From CAWUEZ02 sp963921355 (GTDB lineage Bacteria; Pseudomonadota; Alphaproteobacteria; Thalassobaculales; Thalassobaculaceae): a stretch of DNA of 64,000 nt. The position numbers were made by a program, and so were the translations under genes. Of this stretch, positions 27,563-35,341 are shown piece after piece. The DNA lies in contig OZ001190.1 in the NCBI GenBank assembly GCA_963921355.3, positions 806,001-870,000 of the forward strand, read 5' to 3'. How positions within the stretch are numbered: position 1 is the first letter of the stretch; the number at the start of each line of letters is the position of its first letter. Below the pieces are notes generated by a model. That model saw only the letters and a list, made by a program, of their open reading frames with translations. It was not told the origin of the DNA and ran no database searches.

Positions 27563-28257
27563 CAGTACTGATCGCGCCGGCGGACCCAGGCCATGGGAAA
27601 GGCGAGGGCGTCCTCGTCGCGCCCCGCCGGCGTGAGATCGAGCAGGTTGTAGGCCGTGTTGAGCAGGTCGAGGCCGCGGGCTTAGGTCGAGTAGCTGTGC
27701 GCGACTCCGCCGTCGCGCAGCCGGGTGAAGACGCTGACCCCGGGCAACTCCTCCATGCGGGCCTGATCGGTGTAGTTGTAGCCGCCGTGGGGACCCGGTG
27801 CGGCGTCGGGGAAGGTCACGCCGAAATCCACGCTGAAGACAGAATCGCGGGCAGAGACCCACTGGAAGCTCCAGCCCATCCGGTCCCGATACGCCAGCAG
27901 GCGGGCAAGAGGGGCGTTGGAGACGCAGACGAACGCCGTATCCCTGGCCGCAAGGTGAACGTCGACACCGTTGAAGCTGTCGGCCCAGAACGAGCAGCTC
28001 GGGCAGCCTTCCTGCCAGTCCGGCGCGAACATGAAGTGGTAGACGATCAGCTGTCCGCGTCCTGCGAACAGGTCGGCGAGGCTCTGGGGGCCGGCTTCGG
28101 TGTCGAACGTGTAGGGGGTGTCAACCCGGACCAGCGGCAGCGCCCGTCGGGCTGCGCTCAACCGGTCGCGTGCCGCCGTGAACGCTTTCTCTTCCGCCAG
28201 CAGCGCCGTGCGCGCTCGACGCCAGCTTTCGCGATCGGTGATGGGCATTTGGGGCAT
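27562..28257 (-). pseudogene. DUF899 (thioredoxin-like) protein gene interrupted by one in-frame stop
   Basis: The first 191 codons give a typical DUF899 protein (YHFMFAPDWQEGCPSCSFWAD; GYNYTDQARMEELPGVSVF) up to VAHSYST, then TAA at 27682-27684. The same frame continues with ARGLDLLNTAYNLLDLTPAG and ends PMAWVRRRDQY before TGA at 27562-27564, which is the normal family C terminus. The family usually has Tyr at the stop position, so TAC or TAT to TAA would explain it. The ATG at 28257 has AGGA upstream. A truncated product could still fold as a thioredoxin-like core lacking 40 residues. It sits in the ArsR-SRPBCC operon. Confidence 0.85.
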
Positions 28258-28265
28258 GGGCTTCC

Positions 28266-28781
28266 TCACTGCTCCGGAGTCGTCGCGGACAGCGACGGCG
28301 TTGCCTGATCCTCGAGGGCGGCGCTGATGCGGGCAAAGGAATCGCTCCACCCGCCACTGACGCCGAGACGGGCGTCTTCGCGCGCGATTCCGGCGTGCAC
28401 CAACCGCATCCGGGTTCCGACCTCGGATGGCGTGAAGGTCACGGTCACATGGGATTCGCGCGACGTCTCGGTGGCGCCGAGTTCCCGGGCTACCTCATGG
28501 GTCCAGCTGAACTCCAAGCGTCGCCCGGGGTCGATGGCCAGGTAGCGTCCGAGCAGCGTGTCGCGACGACCATCGGTCATCGCGTAGGAGAACCGCCACC
28601 GGCCGCCAATCCGCAGGTCGATATCGGCGCTCTCCAGGCGACCGAGGCCTTTCTTGAACCAGATCACGACTTCTTCCGGCCGGGTCCAGGCCCGAAACAT
28701 CCGCTCCGGGCTGGCCTTGAACATCCCCTCGACAATCACCGGGTCTTCGCCTGTCGGGGATTTCAGGAACGCAAGTGTCAT
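28266..28781 (-). CDS. SRPBCC (AHSA1-like) domain protein
   Basis: 171 residues. The START-like fold is indicated by EGMFKASPERMFRAWTRPEEVVIWF and GGRWRFSYAMTDGRRDTLLGRY, with LEFSWTHEV and the C-terminal helix GGWSDSFARISAALE. Such proteins bind hydrophobic ligands in a deep cavity. Its start overlaps the ArsR stop by four bases (ATGA), the usual ArsR-SRPBCC two-gene module, and DUF899 follows 8 bp downstream. Confidence 0.9.
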   Translation of the reverse strand: MTLAFLKSPTGEDPVIVEGMFKASPERMFRAWTRPEEVVIWFKKGLGRLESADIDLRIGGRWRFSYAMTDGRRDTLLGRYLAIDPGRRLEFSWTHEVARELGATETSRESHVTVTFTPSEVGTRMRLVHAGIAREDARLGVSGGWSDSFARISAALEDQATPSLSATTPEQ

Positions 28782-29092
28782 GCCTCGTCCTTCAGAAATG
28801 TGGCCAGAGCGTCAAACTGGCTCTCCCAGAAGGCCTGGTAGGTTTCGAGCCATTCCGCGGCTTGCTTCATCGGTGCCGCCTCCAAGCGGCAGTACCTGGT
28901 CCGCCCGCGTTTGGTGACGGTCACCAGGCCGGCATCCGACAGGACCCGGACATGTTTGGAGACGGCGGTCTGCGACATGTCGAAGGGGCCGGCAATTTCC
29001 GACAGCGACGTCTCGCCGAGGGTCAGGCGCGCCAGGATGGCGCGGCGGGTGCCGTCTCCGAGTGCGGCGAAGGTCTGATCGAGGTTGTTCAT
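28778..29092 (-). CDS. ArsR-family transcriptional regulator
   Basis: 104 residues. Winged HTH with ALGDGTRRAILARLTLGETS, then DMSQTAVSKHVRVLSDAGLV and a wing KRGRTRYCRLE. No metal-binding ELCVCDL motif is present, so it belongs to the non-metal ArsR group that accompanies SRPBCC genes. The ATG at 29092 is used rather than 29104. Two related dyads lie between it and the divergent GST gene, consistent with autorepression of the operon. Confidence 0.92.
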   Translation of the reverse strand: MNNLDQTFAALGDGTRRAILARLTLGETSLSEIAGPFDMSQTAVSKHVRVLSDAGLVTVTKRGRTRYCRLEAAPMKQAAEWLETYQAFWESQFDALATFLKDEA

Positions 29093-29108
29093 GGCGAAAA
29101 CCAATACT

Positions 29109-29162
29109 CAACTATTTGGTTGACTGTATGTGGGATCTGTCTTTTAGTCAACCAGATGGTTC
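29109..29162. promoter_or_regulatory. Paired inverted repeats in the ArsR-GST divergent promoter
   Basis: Two 14-bp dyads: CAACTATTTGGTTG at 29109-29122 and CAACCAGATGGTTC at 29149-29162. Read on opposite strands, both fit AACCAnATrGTT. Together they form a larger inverted repeat centred near 29135. Centre-to-centre distance is 40 bp, close to four helical turns. Their place between arsR and the GST gene suggests that the ArsR protein binds both and controls both directions. Confidence 0.6.
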
Positions 29163-29184
29163 ATAATTTGGAAAGGCCGATACC

Positions 29185-29793
29185 ATGAAGCTTTACAGTT
29201 ACGACGCGCCCAACCCGCTGCGGGTCCAGGTTTTCCTGGCGGAGAAGGGTCTCCGGATTCCGACCGAGACGGTCGATCTCCTATCCGGCGAGGCCGGCCG
29301 GCCGGAGTTCCTGAAGAAGAACTCCCTCGGTCAGGTTCCGATTCTGGAGCTCGACGACGGCTCGTACCTGGCTGAAAGCGTCGCCATCTGCCGTTACCTG
29401 GACGCGCTGCACCCGGACACGCCGCTGACCGGGACGACACCACAGCACGTCGGCCGGATCGAGATGTGGAACCGGCGCATCGAGCAGCAGATCATGGGGC
29501 CGATCGGTCAGGTCGGACTCCACACCTTCCAGTTTTTCGCCGACCGGATAGAGCAGGTGCCGAGCTATGCCGAAACCCAGTTGCGGCTGCTGGACCGGAA
29601 ATGGGCGTGGCTCGATCAGGAACTCTCCGACGGTCGCACCTATGTCTGCGACGACAGCTTCTCAATCGCCGATATCACCGGGATCGCCGCGCTGATGATC
29701 TGCGGGTTCGCCGGCCAGTCGGTTCCTGAAGGCCTCACCCATGTCAAACGTTGGGAGGCTGCGATGCGGGCACGGCCGAGCTGGCAGCACTGA
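29185..29793 (+). CDS. Glutathione S-transferase family protein
   Basis: 202 residues. Thioredoxin-like N-terminal domain (MKLYSYDAPNPLRVQVFLAE, NSLGQVPILELDDGSYLAES with the cis-Pro and Ser-Glu glutathione contacts) and an all-helical C-terminal domain (LDQELSDGRTYVCDDSFSIADITG). It is divergent from the ArsR operon and shares its dyad-containing promoter region, so the two sides probably respond to the same signal. Confidence 0.92.
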   Translation: MKLYSYDAPNPLRVQVFLAEKGLRIPTETVDLLSGEAGRPEFLKKNSLGQVPILELDDGSYLAESVAICRYLDALHPDTPLTGTTPQHVGRIEMWNRRIEQQIMGPIGQVGLHTFQFFADRIEQVPSYAETQLRLLDRKWAWLDQELSDGRTYVCDDSFSIADITGIAALMICGFAGQSVPEGLTHVKRWEAAMRARPSWQH

Positions 29794-29811
29794 CCCGTCG
29801 GCAGCCCGGCG

Positions 29812-30717
29812 TCAGTTGATCCGCCACGGCACCGGTCGCCAAGCCTCTGCGAGGTGGTCGATGAACGTCCGGATTTTGGCGGCGACATATCGGCTCTGGT
29901 GGTGAACCGCATGCACCGCCAGCTCCGGATGCTGCCAGTCGGGCAGCAGGCGGACCAGTGTCCCGGCGGCGAAATAGGAACCGAGGACGAAGTCGGGCTG
30001 CAGGACGATCCCGGCGCCGCCGAGAGCGGCTTCGGTCAGGATCTCGCCGTTGTTGGCGGTGAACGGGCCCTGGGGCGCGATCGCCGCCTCAGCGCCGTCG
30101 GGCCCGGAGAACCCCCAGACCCCGCCGTCCCCGGAATAGGCGTATCCGAGACAGGCATGGTGCGCCAGGTGATCGGGGTGGTGCGGGGTGGGTCGGGCGT
30201 TCAGGTACTCGGGTGACGCTGCTAGGTGCAGGGCGACGGGCGCCAGCCGACGGGCCACGAGGGTCGAGTCGGCCAACCGGCCGATCCGGATCGCGACGTC
30301 GTACCCCTCTTCCAGCAGGTCGACAACCCGGTCGTTGACGGTCAGATCGACGGTCACATCCGGGTGGCGCGCCAGAAAACCGGGGATCGCGGCCGCCAGA
30401 TGAGTGCGCGAGAACGACACGGGTCCGTTGACGCGCAGGGTGCCGCGCGGGGCCGCCCGTTCGCCACGCGCTTCAAACTCCGCCTCGTCGAAATCAGCGA
30501 TCAGGCGCCGTGCCCGGTCCAGATAACGCCGTCCGGCGTCGGTCAACCGGACCCGCCGTGTGGTGCGCTCCAGCAGCCGTGCGCCGAGCCGGTCCTCGAG
30601 CGCCTGCACATGTTTGCTCACCATGGCCCGAGACAGGCCGAGGCTGGAGGCGGCGACCGTGAAGCTCTCGGCGTCGGCGACCGCGATGAAGGTCTCAAGG
30701 TGGGCGAACCGATCCAT
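29812..30717 (-). CDS. LysR-family transcriptional regulator
   Basis: 301 residues. N-terminal HTH (ETFIAVADAESFTVAASSLGLSRAMVSKHVQALEDRLGARLLERTTRRV) and a full effector domain, of the AaeR/DsdC-like cluster that controls small detoxification operons. ATG 30717 is clear. It is divergent from doxX; the 135-bp gap is the most AT-rich part of the region (TTATTTAATAATATGAG at 30719-30735) and must hold both promoters. Confidence 0.93.
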   Translation of the reverse strand: MDRFAHLETFIAVADAESFTVAASSLGLSRAMVSKHVQALEDRLGARLLERTTRRVRLTDAGRRYLDRARRLIADFDEAEFEARGERAAPRGTLRVNGPVSFSRTHLAAAIPGFLARHPDVTVDLTVNDRVVDLLEEGYDVAIRIGRLADSTLVARRLAPVALHLAASPEYLNARPTPHHPDHLAHHACLGYAYSGDGGVWGFSGPDGAEAAIAPQGPFTANNGEILTEAALGGAGIVLQPDFVLGSYFAAGTLVRLLPDWQHPELAVHAVHHQSRYVAAKIRTFIDHLAEAWRPVPWRIN

Positions 30718-30852
30718 TATTTAATAATATGAGACAATATTTTTCATATCACGCGAATTATTTTCCGAAATCGACACCATAAGTCTTCCCCAGTCACGGC
30801 GGGGGATCCCCGCCCGGTTCGAGATACCCGGTTGGAGATGGAGGACAAACCC

Positions 30853-31251
30853 ATGATCGATACCCGTACCGCCCCGTACGCCGCCCTGCTGCTGCGCGTC
30901 ACCCTGGGCGTCGCGTTTCTTGCCCACGGCCTGTTCCTGAAGGTCTTCGTGTTCACGGTCGCCGGCACCGTCGGCTTCTTCGAGAGCGTCGGCTATCCCG
31001 GCTTCTTCGCCTATCTGGTCATTCTTGGCGAAATCGCCGGTGGCATCGCGCTGATCGCCGGCGTCTACACCCGCTACGTCGCCCTCGCCCTGGTGCCCAT
31101 CATGGTCGGCGCCACCCTCCAGCACCTGCCGGCCGGCTGGGAGTTCCCGGCGATGTGGACGGTGCTGATGTTCGTCCAGGCCCTGCTGGGCGACGGCGCC
31201 CATGCGGTGAAGCTGCCGCTGCCCCAGAGCCTGCGGGCCAAGTCCGCCTGA
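30853..31251 (+). CDS. DoxX family membrane protein
   Basis: 132 residues with four hydrophobic helices: YAALLLRVTLGVAFLAHGLF, FFAYLVILGEIAGGIALIAG, YVALALVPIMVGATLQHL and WTVLMFVQALLGDGAH. DoxX-like proteins are linked to thiol or quinone redox in the membrane, but function is mostly unknown. ATG 30853 has GGAGG eight bases upstream. It lies in a LysR-doxX-dioxygenase-SDR set; a GGGCCCGG/CCGGGCCC hairpin at 31268-31294 follows the gene. Confidence 0.9.
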   Translation: MIDTRTAPYAALLLRVTLGVAFLAHGLFLKVFVFTVAGTVGFFESVGYPGFFAYLVILGEIAGGIALIAGVYTRYVALALVPIMVGATLQHLPAGWEFPAMWTVLMFVQALLGDGAHAVKLPLPQSLRAKSA

Positions 31252-31324
31252 ATTATCCGATTGCCCAGGGCCCGGTGGCTTACCCGCCGGGCCCGTCTTC
31301 ATATGACATGTCAGGAGAGCGATG

Positions 31325-32104
31325 ATGACGGACCTGCCCGCGATCTTCGTGAGCCACGGCGCGCCGACCCTGGTCTTTGACGACGTGCCGGCGCGAATGT
31401 TCCTGAGCGGCCTTGGCGCCGATCTGCCGAGACCGAGGGCGATCGTGGTGATCAGTGCCCACTACGAGGCGCGCGGCGTGAAGGTGAACGATGCCGCCCG
31501 GCCCCGCATGATCCACGACTTCCGGGGGTTCCCCGACGCCCTGTACGAAATCGAGTACCCGGCACCCGGCGATCCGCAACTGGCGGGCGCGGTCGTCGAC
31601 CTGGTCCGCGCGGCCGGGCTCGACGTCGAGCGCGACCAGAGCTGGGGCCTGGATCACGGGATCTGGGTGCCGCTGTCGCTGATGTATCCCGAGGCCGATA
31701 TCCCGATTGTCGCCGTCTCCGTCGTTCCGGAGGCGGGCCCCGACCATCATCGCCGGCTCGGGGCCGCGCTGGGTCCGCTGCGGCACGATGGCGTGCTGAT
31801 CGTCGGGTCGGGCTCGTTTACCCACAACCTGGCCGAGTTCCGGGGCCGCGGGTCGCGGGATGCGACGGCGCCGGACTGGGTCGAGTCCTTCGTCGACTGG
31901 ACCGCCCAGGCTATCGAGGACGGTCGCGAGGACGATCTGATCGCCTATCGCACCCGGGCGCCCGAGGCGGTCCGCAATCACCCGACCGACGAGCACCTGC
32001 TGCCCTTGTTCGCGGCGATGGGCGCGGGTGGTGGCCCCGGTCGACGGATGCATGCCAGCACGACCTTCTCTATTCTCGCCATGGACGCCTACGCGTTTGG
32101 TTAG
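31325..32104 (+). CDS. Extradiol aromatic-ring-opening dioxygenase, LigB/DODA type
   Basis: 259 residues. Likely metal-binding and catalytic histidines are seen in IFVSHGAPT (His11), VISAHYEA (His46), LDHGIWVPL and TDEHLLPLFAA, matching the class III extradiol dioxygenases such as YgiD/4,5-DOPA dioxygenase. They cleave catechol-like rings using iron or zinc. ATG 31325 has AGGAG seven bases upstream; ATG 31322 is also possible. Probably cotranscribed with doxX and the following SDR gene. Confidence 0.9.
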   Translation: MTDLPAIFVSHGAPTLVFDDVPARMFLSGLGADLPRPRAIVVISAHYEARGVKVNDAARPRMIHDFRGFPDALYEIEYPAPGDPQLAGAVVDLVRAAGLDVERDQSWGLDHGIWVPLSLMYPEADIPIVAVSVVPEAGPDHHRRLGAALGPLRHDGVLIVGSGSFTHNLAEFRGRGSRDATAPDWVESFVDWTAQAIEDGREDDLIAYRTRAPEAVRNHPTDEHLLPLFAAMGAGGGPGRRMHASTTFSILAMDAYAFG

Positions 32105-32128
32105 ATCCTGATCAAAGTGGGGACCGCG

Positions 32129-32896
32129 ATGACCGACCTGCCCAAGCGGCTGCTGATCACCGGAGCCGCCAGCGGGATCGGCGCCGCGGTCGCCCGCCGC
32201 CTCGCCGCACCGGGTGTCAGTCTGGTGCTGCACACCCGCAAGAACGCCGACATGCTTGCGGCCGTTTCCGATCAGGTCCGCGATCGGGGTGCGGCCGTCG
32301 AAACGGTGCTCGGTGACCTCAGCGATCCGGAACTGCCGCGCCGGCTGGTCGAGCGGGCCGTCACGGAGTTCGACGGTCTGGACGCCGTGGTGGCCAATGC
32401 CGGTTGGGCGAAACAGGTGCCGCTGCTCGACTCCACCCTGGAGCAGCTCGATGAACCGGCGCAGGCGATCGCCCGGTCCTTCGCGCTGATCGCCCAGGCC
32501 GCCGTGCCGGCCATCCGCGCCGGATCGGCCCGGGATTCTGGCGGGCGGATTGTCGCCGTTTCCGCCTTCGGCCCCCACGTCTTCCGCCCCGGCGTGATGG
32601 CGTTTCCGGCAACCTCCGCCGCCAAGGCGGCGCTCGAGACCCATGTCCGCGCGCTTGCCTTCGAGCTGGCGGGCGAGGGGATCACGGTCAACGCGGTGGT
32701 TCCCGGCTTCATCCAGAAGGACCCCGGAACCCATCGCGCGGTCGCGGCGGATGTTGCGACCAAGGTCACCGATCAGATTCCGATGGGGCGCCTCGGAACG
32801 CCGGATGAGGTGGCGGCCGCCATCGGCTTCCTGCTTTCGGCCGAGGCGAGCTACGTCACCGGCCAGCTGATCCACGTCAACGGCGGATTGGTTTAG
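32129..32896 (+). CDS. SDR oxidoreductase with non-standard active site
   Basis: 255 residues. The cofactor loop TGAASGIGAAVARRLA and NAGWAK are classical. The catalytic block reads VMAFPATSAAKAALETHVRA: Lys166 is present, but there is no Tyr four residues before it; a Phe lies seven before it, as in the Y-x6-K layout of enoyl reductases but with Phe for Tyr. The C-terminal MGRLGTPDEVAAAIGFLLSA is normal. Start at ATG 32129 rather than the GTG at 32117. Activity is therefore uncertain. Confidence 0.85.
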   Translation: MTDLPKRLLITGAASGIGAAVARRLAAPGVSLVLHTRKNADMLAAVSDQVRDRGAAVETVLGDLSDPELPRRLVERAVTEFDGLDAVVANAGWAKQVPLLDSTLEQLDEPAQAIARSFALIAQAAVPAIRAGSARDSGGRIVAVSAFGPHVFRPGVMAFPATSAAKAALETHVRALAFELAGEGITVNAVVPGFIQKDPGTHRAVAADVATKVTDQIPMGRLGTPDEVAAAIGFLLSAEASYVTGQLIHVNGGLV

Positions 32897-32910
32897 GGGA
32901 CCTTATCATC

Positions 32911-33020
32911 CCTCCCCGGACCTGATCCGGGGCCTAGGATTGGAGCAGCTGGAGCTCTGACGAGTTGCCTGAAGCGCTTCAGCGCGCGCCGCCCTGGGCC
33001 CCGGATCAGGTCCGGGGAGG
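32911..33020. repeat. Long inverted repeat, family B, copy 1
   Basis: Perfect 22-bp arms at 32911-32932 and 32999-33020 (left arm CCTCCCCGGACCTGATCCGGGG), each itself nearly palindromic, around a 66-bp centre. The arms continue with GGCCTAGG on the left and a similar partner on the right. The same arm sequence with a few changes occurs at 44172-44282. It lies downstream of the SDR gene and 146 bp before the TauE gene. The rest of the 270-bp gap has no gene. Confidence 0.9.
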
Positions 33021-33166
33021 AATGGTGTGGTGTGCAGGCGCCACCGGGAAGAAGGGCCGCTGCTTGGTAAATCCGTCCCGTATGCCGACCACAGCCGTGC
33101 CGGTGGGGCACTTTTTCCCCACAGCCTCTGGGGTTAGGAACACGCTCCCTTGCCGAGGAGCCCAGC

Positions 33167-34006
33167 ATGCCCGAGTTCGCGGCCCTGCTTGCCGCCTATC
33201 TGCCGTCGATCCTGGTGCTGATGTTCACCGGTGCGATCGCCGGCCTGCTCGCCGGGATGCTCGGTGTCGGCGGCGGCATCGTGATCGTGCCGGTGCTGTT
33301 CCACATGTTCGGCGTGCTCGAGCTGCCGCTGGAAACCGCCATGCACATGGCGATCGGCACCTCGCTCGCGACCATCGTCCCGACCTCGATCTTTTCGATG
33401 CGCGCCCATTTCAAGAAGGGCACGGTCGACACCGACCTGCTAAAGACCTGGGCGGTCTGGGCGCTGGTCGGGGCGATCATCGGCACCGTTCTGGCCAGCC
33501 AGTTCAAGGGCTGGGTGCTGACGGCGATCTTCGCCGTGGTCGCCACGCTGGTCGCCCTCAACATGGCGAGCCGCGAGGGCCTGAAGGTCGCCGACCACCT
33601 GCCGGGTGCGAAGGCCGTCAACGCCCTGTTGTCGTTCTTCATCGGCGGCTTCTCCGTCACCATGGGCATCGGCGGCGGGACGCTGACCGTGCCGACCCTT
33701 TCGGCCTTCAACTATCCGATCCACCGTGCCGTCGGGACCGCCGCCGCGTTGGGGTTGCCGATCGCGATCCCGGGCGTGATCGGGTTCGCGCTGGCCGGGT
33801 GGGGTGTCGACAACCGGCCGCCGTTTTCGATCGGCTACGTCAACGTGATCGGCTTCTTCCTGATTTTCCCGCTGTCGTCGCTGATGGCGCCCTATGGGGC
33901 GCGGATCGCCCACAGCCTCAACCGGGTCTGGCTGCGGCGCGCCTTCGCGCTATTCTTGGGCGTCACGGCGGTGCACATGTTCCTGCGTCTGGCGGAGTCC
34001 TTGTAG
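33167..34006 (+). CDS. Sulfite exporter TauE/SafE family permease
   Basis: 279 residues with eight or so hydrophobic helices. Family repeats are visible: FTGAIAGLLAGMLGVGGGIVIVPVL and its second-half partner FFIGGFSVTMGIGGGTLTVPTL, plus HMAIGTSLATIVPTSIFSM. These inner-membrane proteins export sulfite, sulfoacetate or other small organic anions. Substrate not deducible here. The ATG at 33167 is preceded by GAGGAG. Confidence 0.9.
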   Translation: MPEFAALLAAYLPSILVLMFTGAIAGLLAGMLGVGGGIVIVPVLFHMFGVLELPLETAMHMAIGTSLATIVPTSIFSMRAHFKKGTVDTDLLKTWAVWALVGAIIGTVLASQFKGWVLTAIFAVVATLVALNMASREGLKVADHLPGAKAVNALLSFFIGGFSVTMGIGGGTLTVPTLSAFNYPIHRAVGTAAALGLPIAIPGVIGFALAGWGVDNRPPFSIGYVNVIGFFLIFPLSSLMAPYGARIAHSLNRVWLRRAFALFLGVTAVHMFLRLAESL

Positions 34007-34045
34007 CCGGCACGCCGCTCCACACAGGTAGTCTCGGAGAACAGC

Positions 34046-34969
34046 ATGACGGACAGCATGACCGCCGGGGTGATCGGTCTCGGATCCATGGGAATGGGGG
34101 TGGCCCGCTCGCTGCGGCGGGTCGGCATCGAGACCTGGGGCTGCGACGTGGTCGACACGCCCCGAGAGGCGCTTGAAGCGGCCGGCGGGCGCTGGGCCAC
34201 CAGCCCGGCCGAGCTCGGCCGGCGGGCCGATGTGGTGATCGTCCTGGTGGTCAACGCCGAGCAGACCCGCTCGGTCCTGCTGGGCGAAGCCGGCGCGGCG
34301 CCCCGGATGGGCGAGGGCGGCGTGGTGATCGCCAGCGCCACGGTGCCGGCGAGCGAGTCTATCGCCCTCGGCCAGGACCTGCTGGACCACGGCGTGCTGA
34401 TGATCGATGCACCGGTTTCCGGCGGTGCTGTCGGGGCTGAGACCGGCGAGCTGTCGATCATGGCCTCCGGGCCCGATATCGCCTTCGACCGGGCGGCTCC
34501 CGTTCTGGATGCGATTGCCAAGACCGTTCATCGGCTCGGCGCCGCCCATGGCATCGGCTCGACGGTCAAGACGATCAACCAGCTGCTGGCGGGCGTTCAT
34601 ATTGCCGCCGCCAGCGAGGCGATGGCGCTGGGCATCCGTGCCGGGGTCGAGCCGCAGGCCCTGTTCGACGTGATCTCCGGCTCGGCCGGGGCATCCTGGA
34701 TGTTCAACAACCGGGTTCCGCACATCCTGGACGGGGACTACACGCCGAAGAGTGCTGTCGACATCTTCTTCAAGGATCTCGGGATCGTGCTCGAGACCGG
34801 CAAGCGGCACACCTTCCCGCTGCCGCTGACCGCCGCCGCCCACCAGCAGTTCCTGGCCGCCGCCGCCGCCGGCCTCGGCCGCGAGGACGACAGCGCGGTC
34901 ATCAAGGTGTTCCAGAAACTGGCTGGGATCGACCTGCCGCACCCCCGGGATGGGGAAGCCTCAGAATAG
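34046..34969 (+). CDS. NAD-binding 3-hydroxyisobutyrate/L-threonate dehydrogenase family protein
   Basis: 307 residues. Rossmann loop GVIGLGSMGMGVARSL, the beta-HAD signature region DAPVSGGAVGAETGELSIM, and catalytic Lys in GIGSTVKTINQLLAGVHIAAASEAM. The pattern is closest to L-threonate dehydrogenase LtnD-like enzymes, but the paired kinase and 4-phosphate decarboxylase genes are not adjacent; a class II aldolase lies 1.4 kb away on the other strand. Assignment beyond the family is inference. Confidence 0.88.
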   Translation: MTDSMTAGVIGLGSMGMGVARSLRRVGIETWGCDVVDTPREALEAAGGRWATSPAELGRRADVVIVLVVNAEQTRSVLLGEAGAAPRMGEGGVVIASATVPASESIALGQDLLDHGVLMIDAPVSGGAVGAETGELSIMASGPDIAFDRAAPVLDAIAKTVHRLGAAHGIGSTVKTINQLLAGVHIAAASEAMALGIRAGVEPQALFDVISGSAGASWMFNNRVPHILDGDYTPKSAVDIFFKDLGIVLETGKRHTFPLPLTAAAHQQFLAAAAAGLGREDDSAVIKVFQKLAGIDLPHPRDGEASE

Positions 34970-35188
34970 GCAGCCGATTCCGTAGCACTCGGCGCCGAAC
35001 AGCTGCACGGTGACGGCCCAGCCGACCAGATCCAGACCCGCCCCGAGCAGGGTCACCGGCACGCCGATGAACAGCAGCGCATAAAGCAGGGCCCAGCCCG
35101 TGAACCGGCGCGCGGGGACGGTGTGGCCATGGACCCGAATGGGCTTCTTGAACACTGAGAACACGCGCGAAAGACTAGATCGGATCAT
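34961..35188 (-). CDS. Small membrane protein
   Basis: 75 residues: a basic N-terminal part (FSVFKKPIRVHGHTVPARRF) then one or two hydrophobic segments (GWALLYALLFIGVPVTLLGAGLDLVGWAV) ending with Cys-containing FGAECYGIGCLF. Not recognised. The stop overlaps the 3' end of the dehydrogenase gene by 9 bp. The start region lies inside the palindromic element at 35172-35330. Confidence 0.5.
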   Translation of the reverse strand: MIRSSLSRVFSVFKKPIRVHGHTVPARRFTGWALLYALLFIGVPVTLLGAGLDLVGWAVTVQLFGAECYGIGCLF

Positions 35189-35330
35189 GCCATCTCGGAA
35201 ACATGTTGGTTTCCGAGCTAGCATGTGAATCCGATCTAGATCATTGAATCAGAGCAGATTCACCGGCCAGATGGATCGCCGAAAGCGATCCCATCTGACG
35301 CGGATCTGCTCTGGCGGTGATCGAGACCGG
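35172..35330. repeat. Cluster of nested palindromes
   Basis: Between the small membrane-protein gene and the FemAB-like gene are two large hairpin-forming units. The first (35174-35240) has outer arms AGATCGGAT/ATCCGATCT and an inner perfect hairpin CTCGGAAAC-N6-GTTTCCGAG at 35193-35216. The second (about 35253-35313) pairs AGAGCAGAT with ATCTGCTCT and CAGATG...GATCGC with GCGATC...CATCTG around CGAAA. A similar AGAGC...GCTCT hairpin occurs after cspA at 56568-56617. Purpose unknown; they may be REP-like or transcript-end structures. Confidence 0.7.
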
Positions 35331-35341
35331 ACGGAACACCC

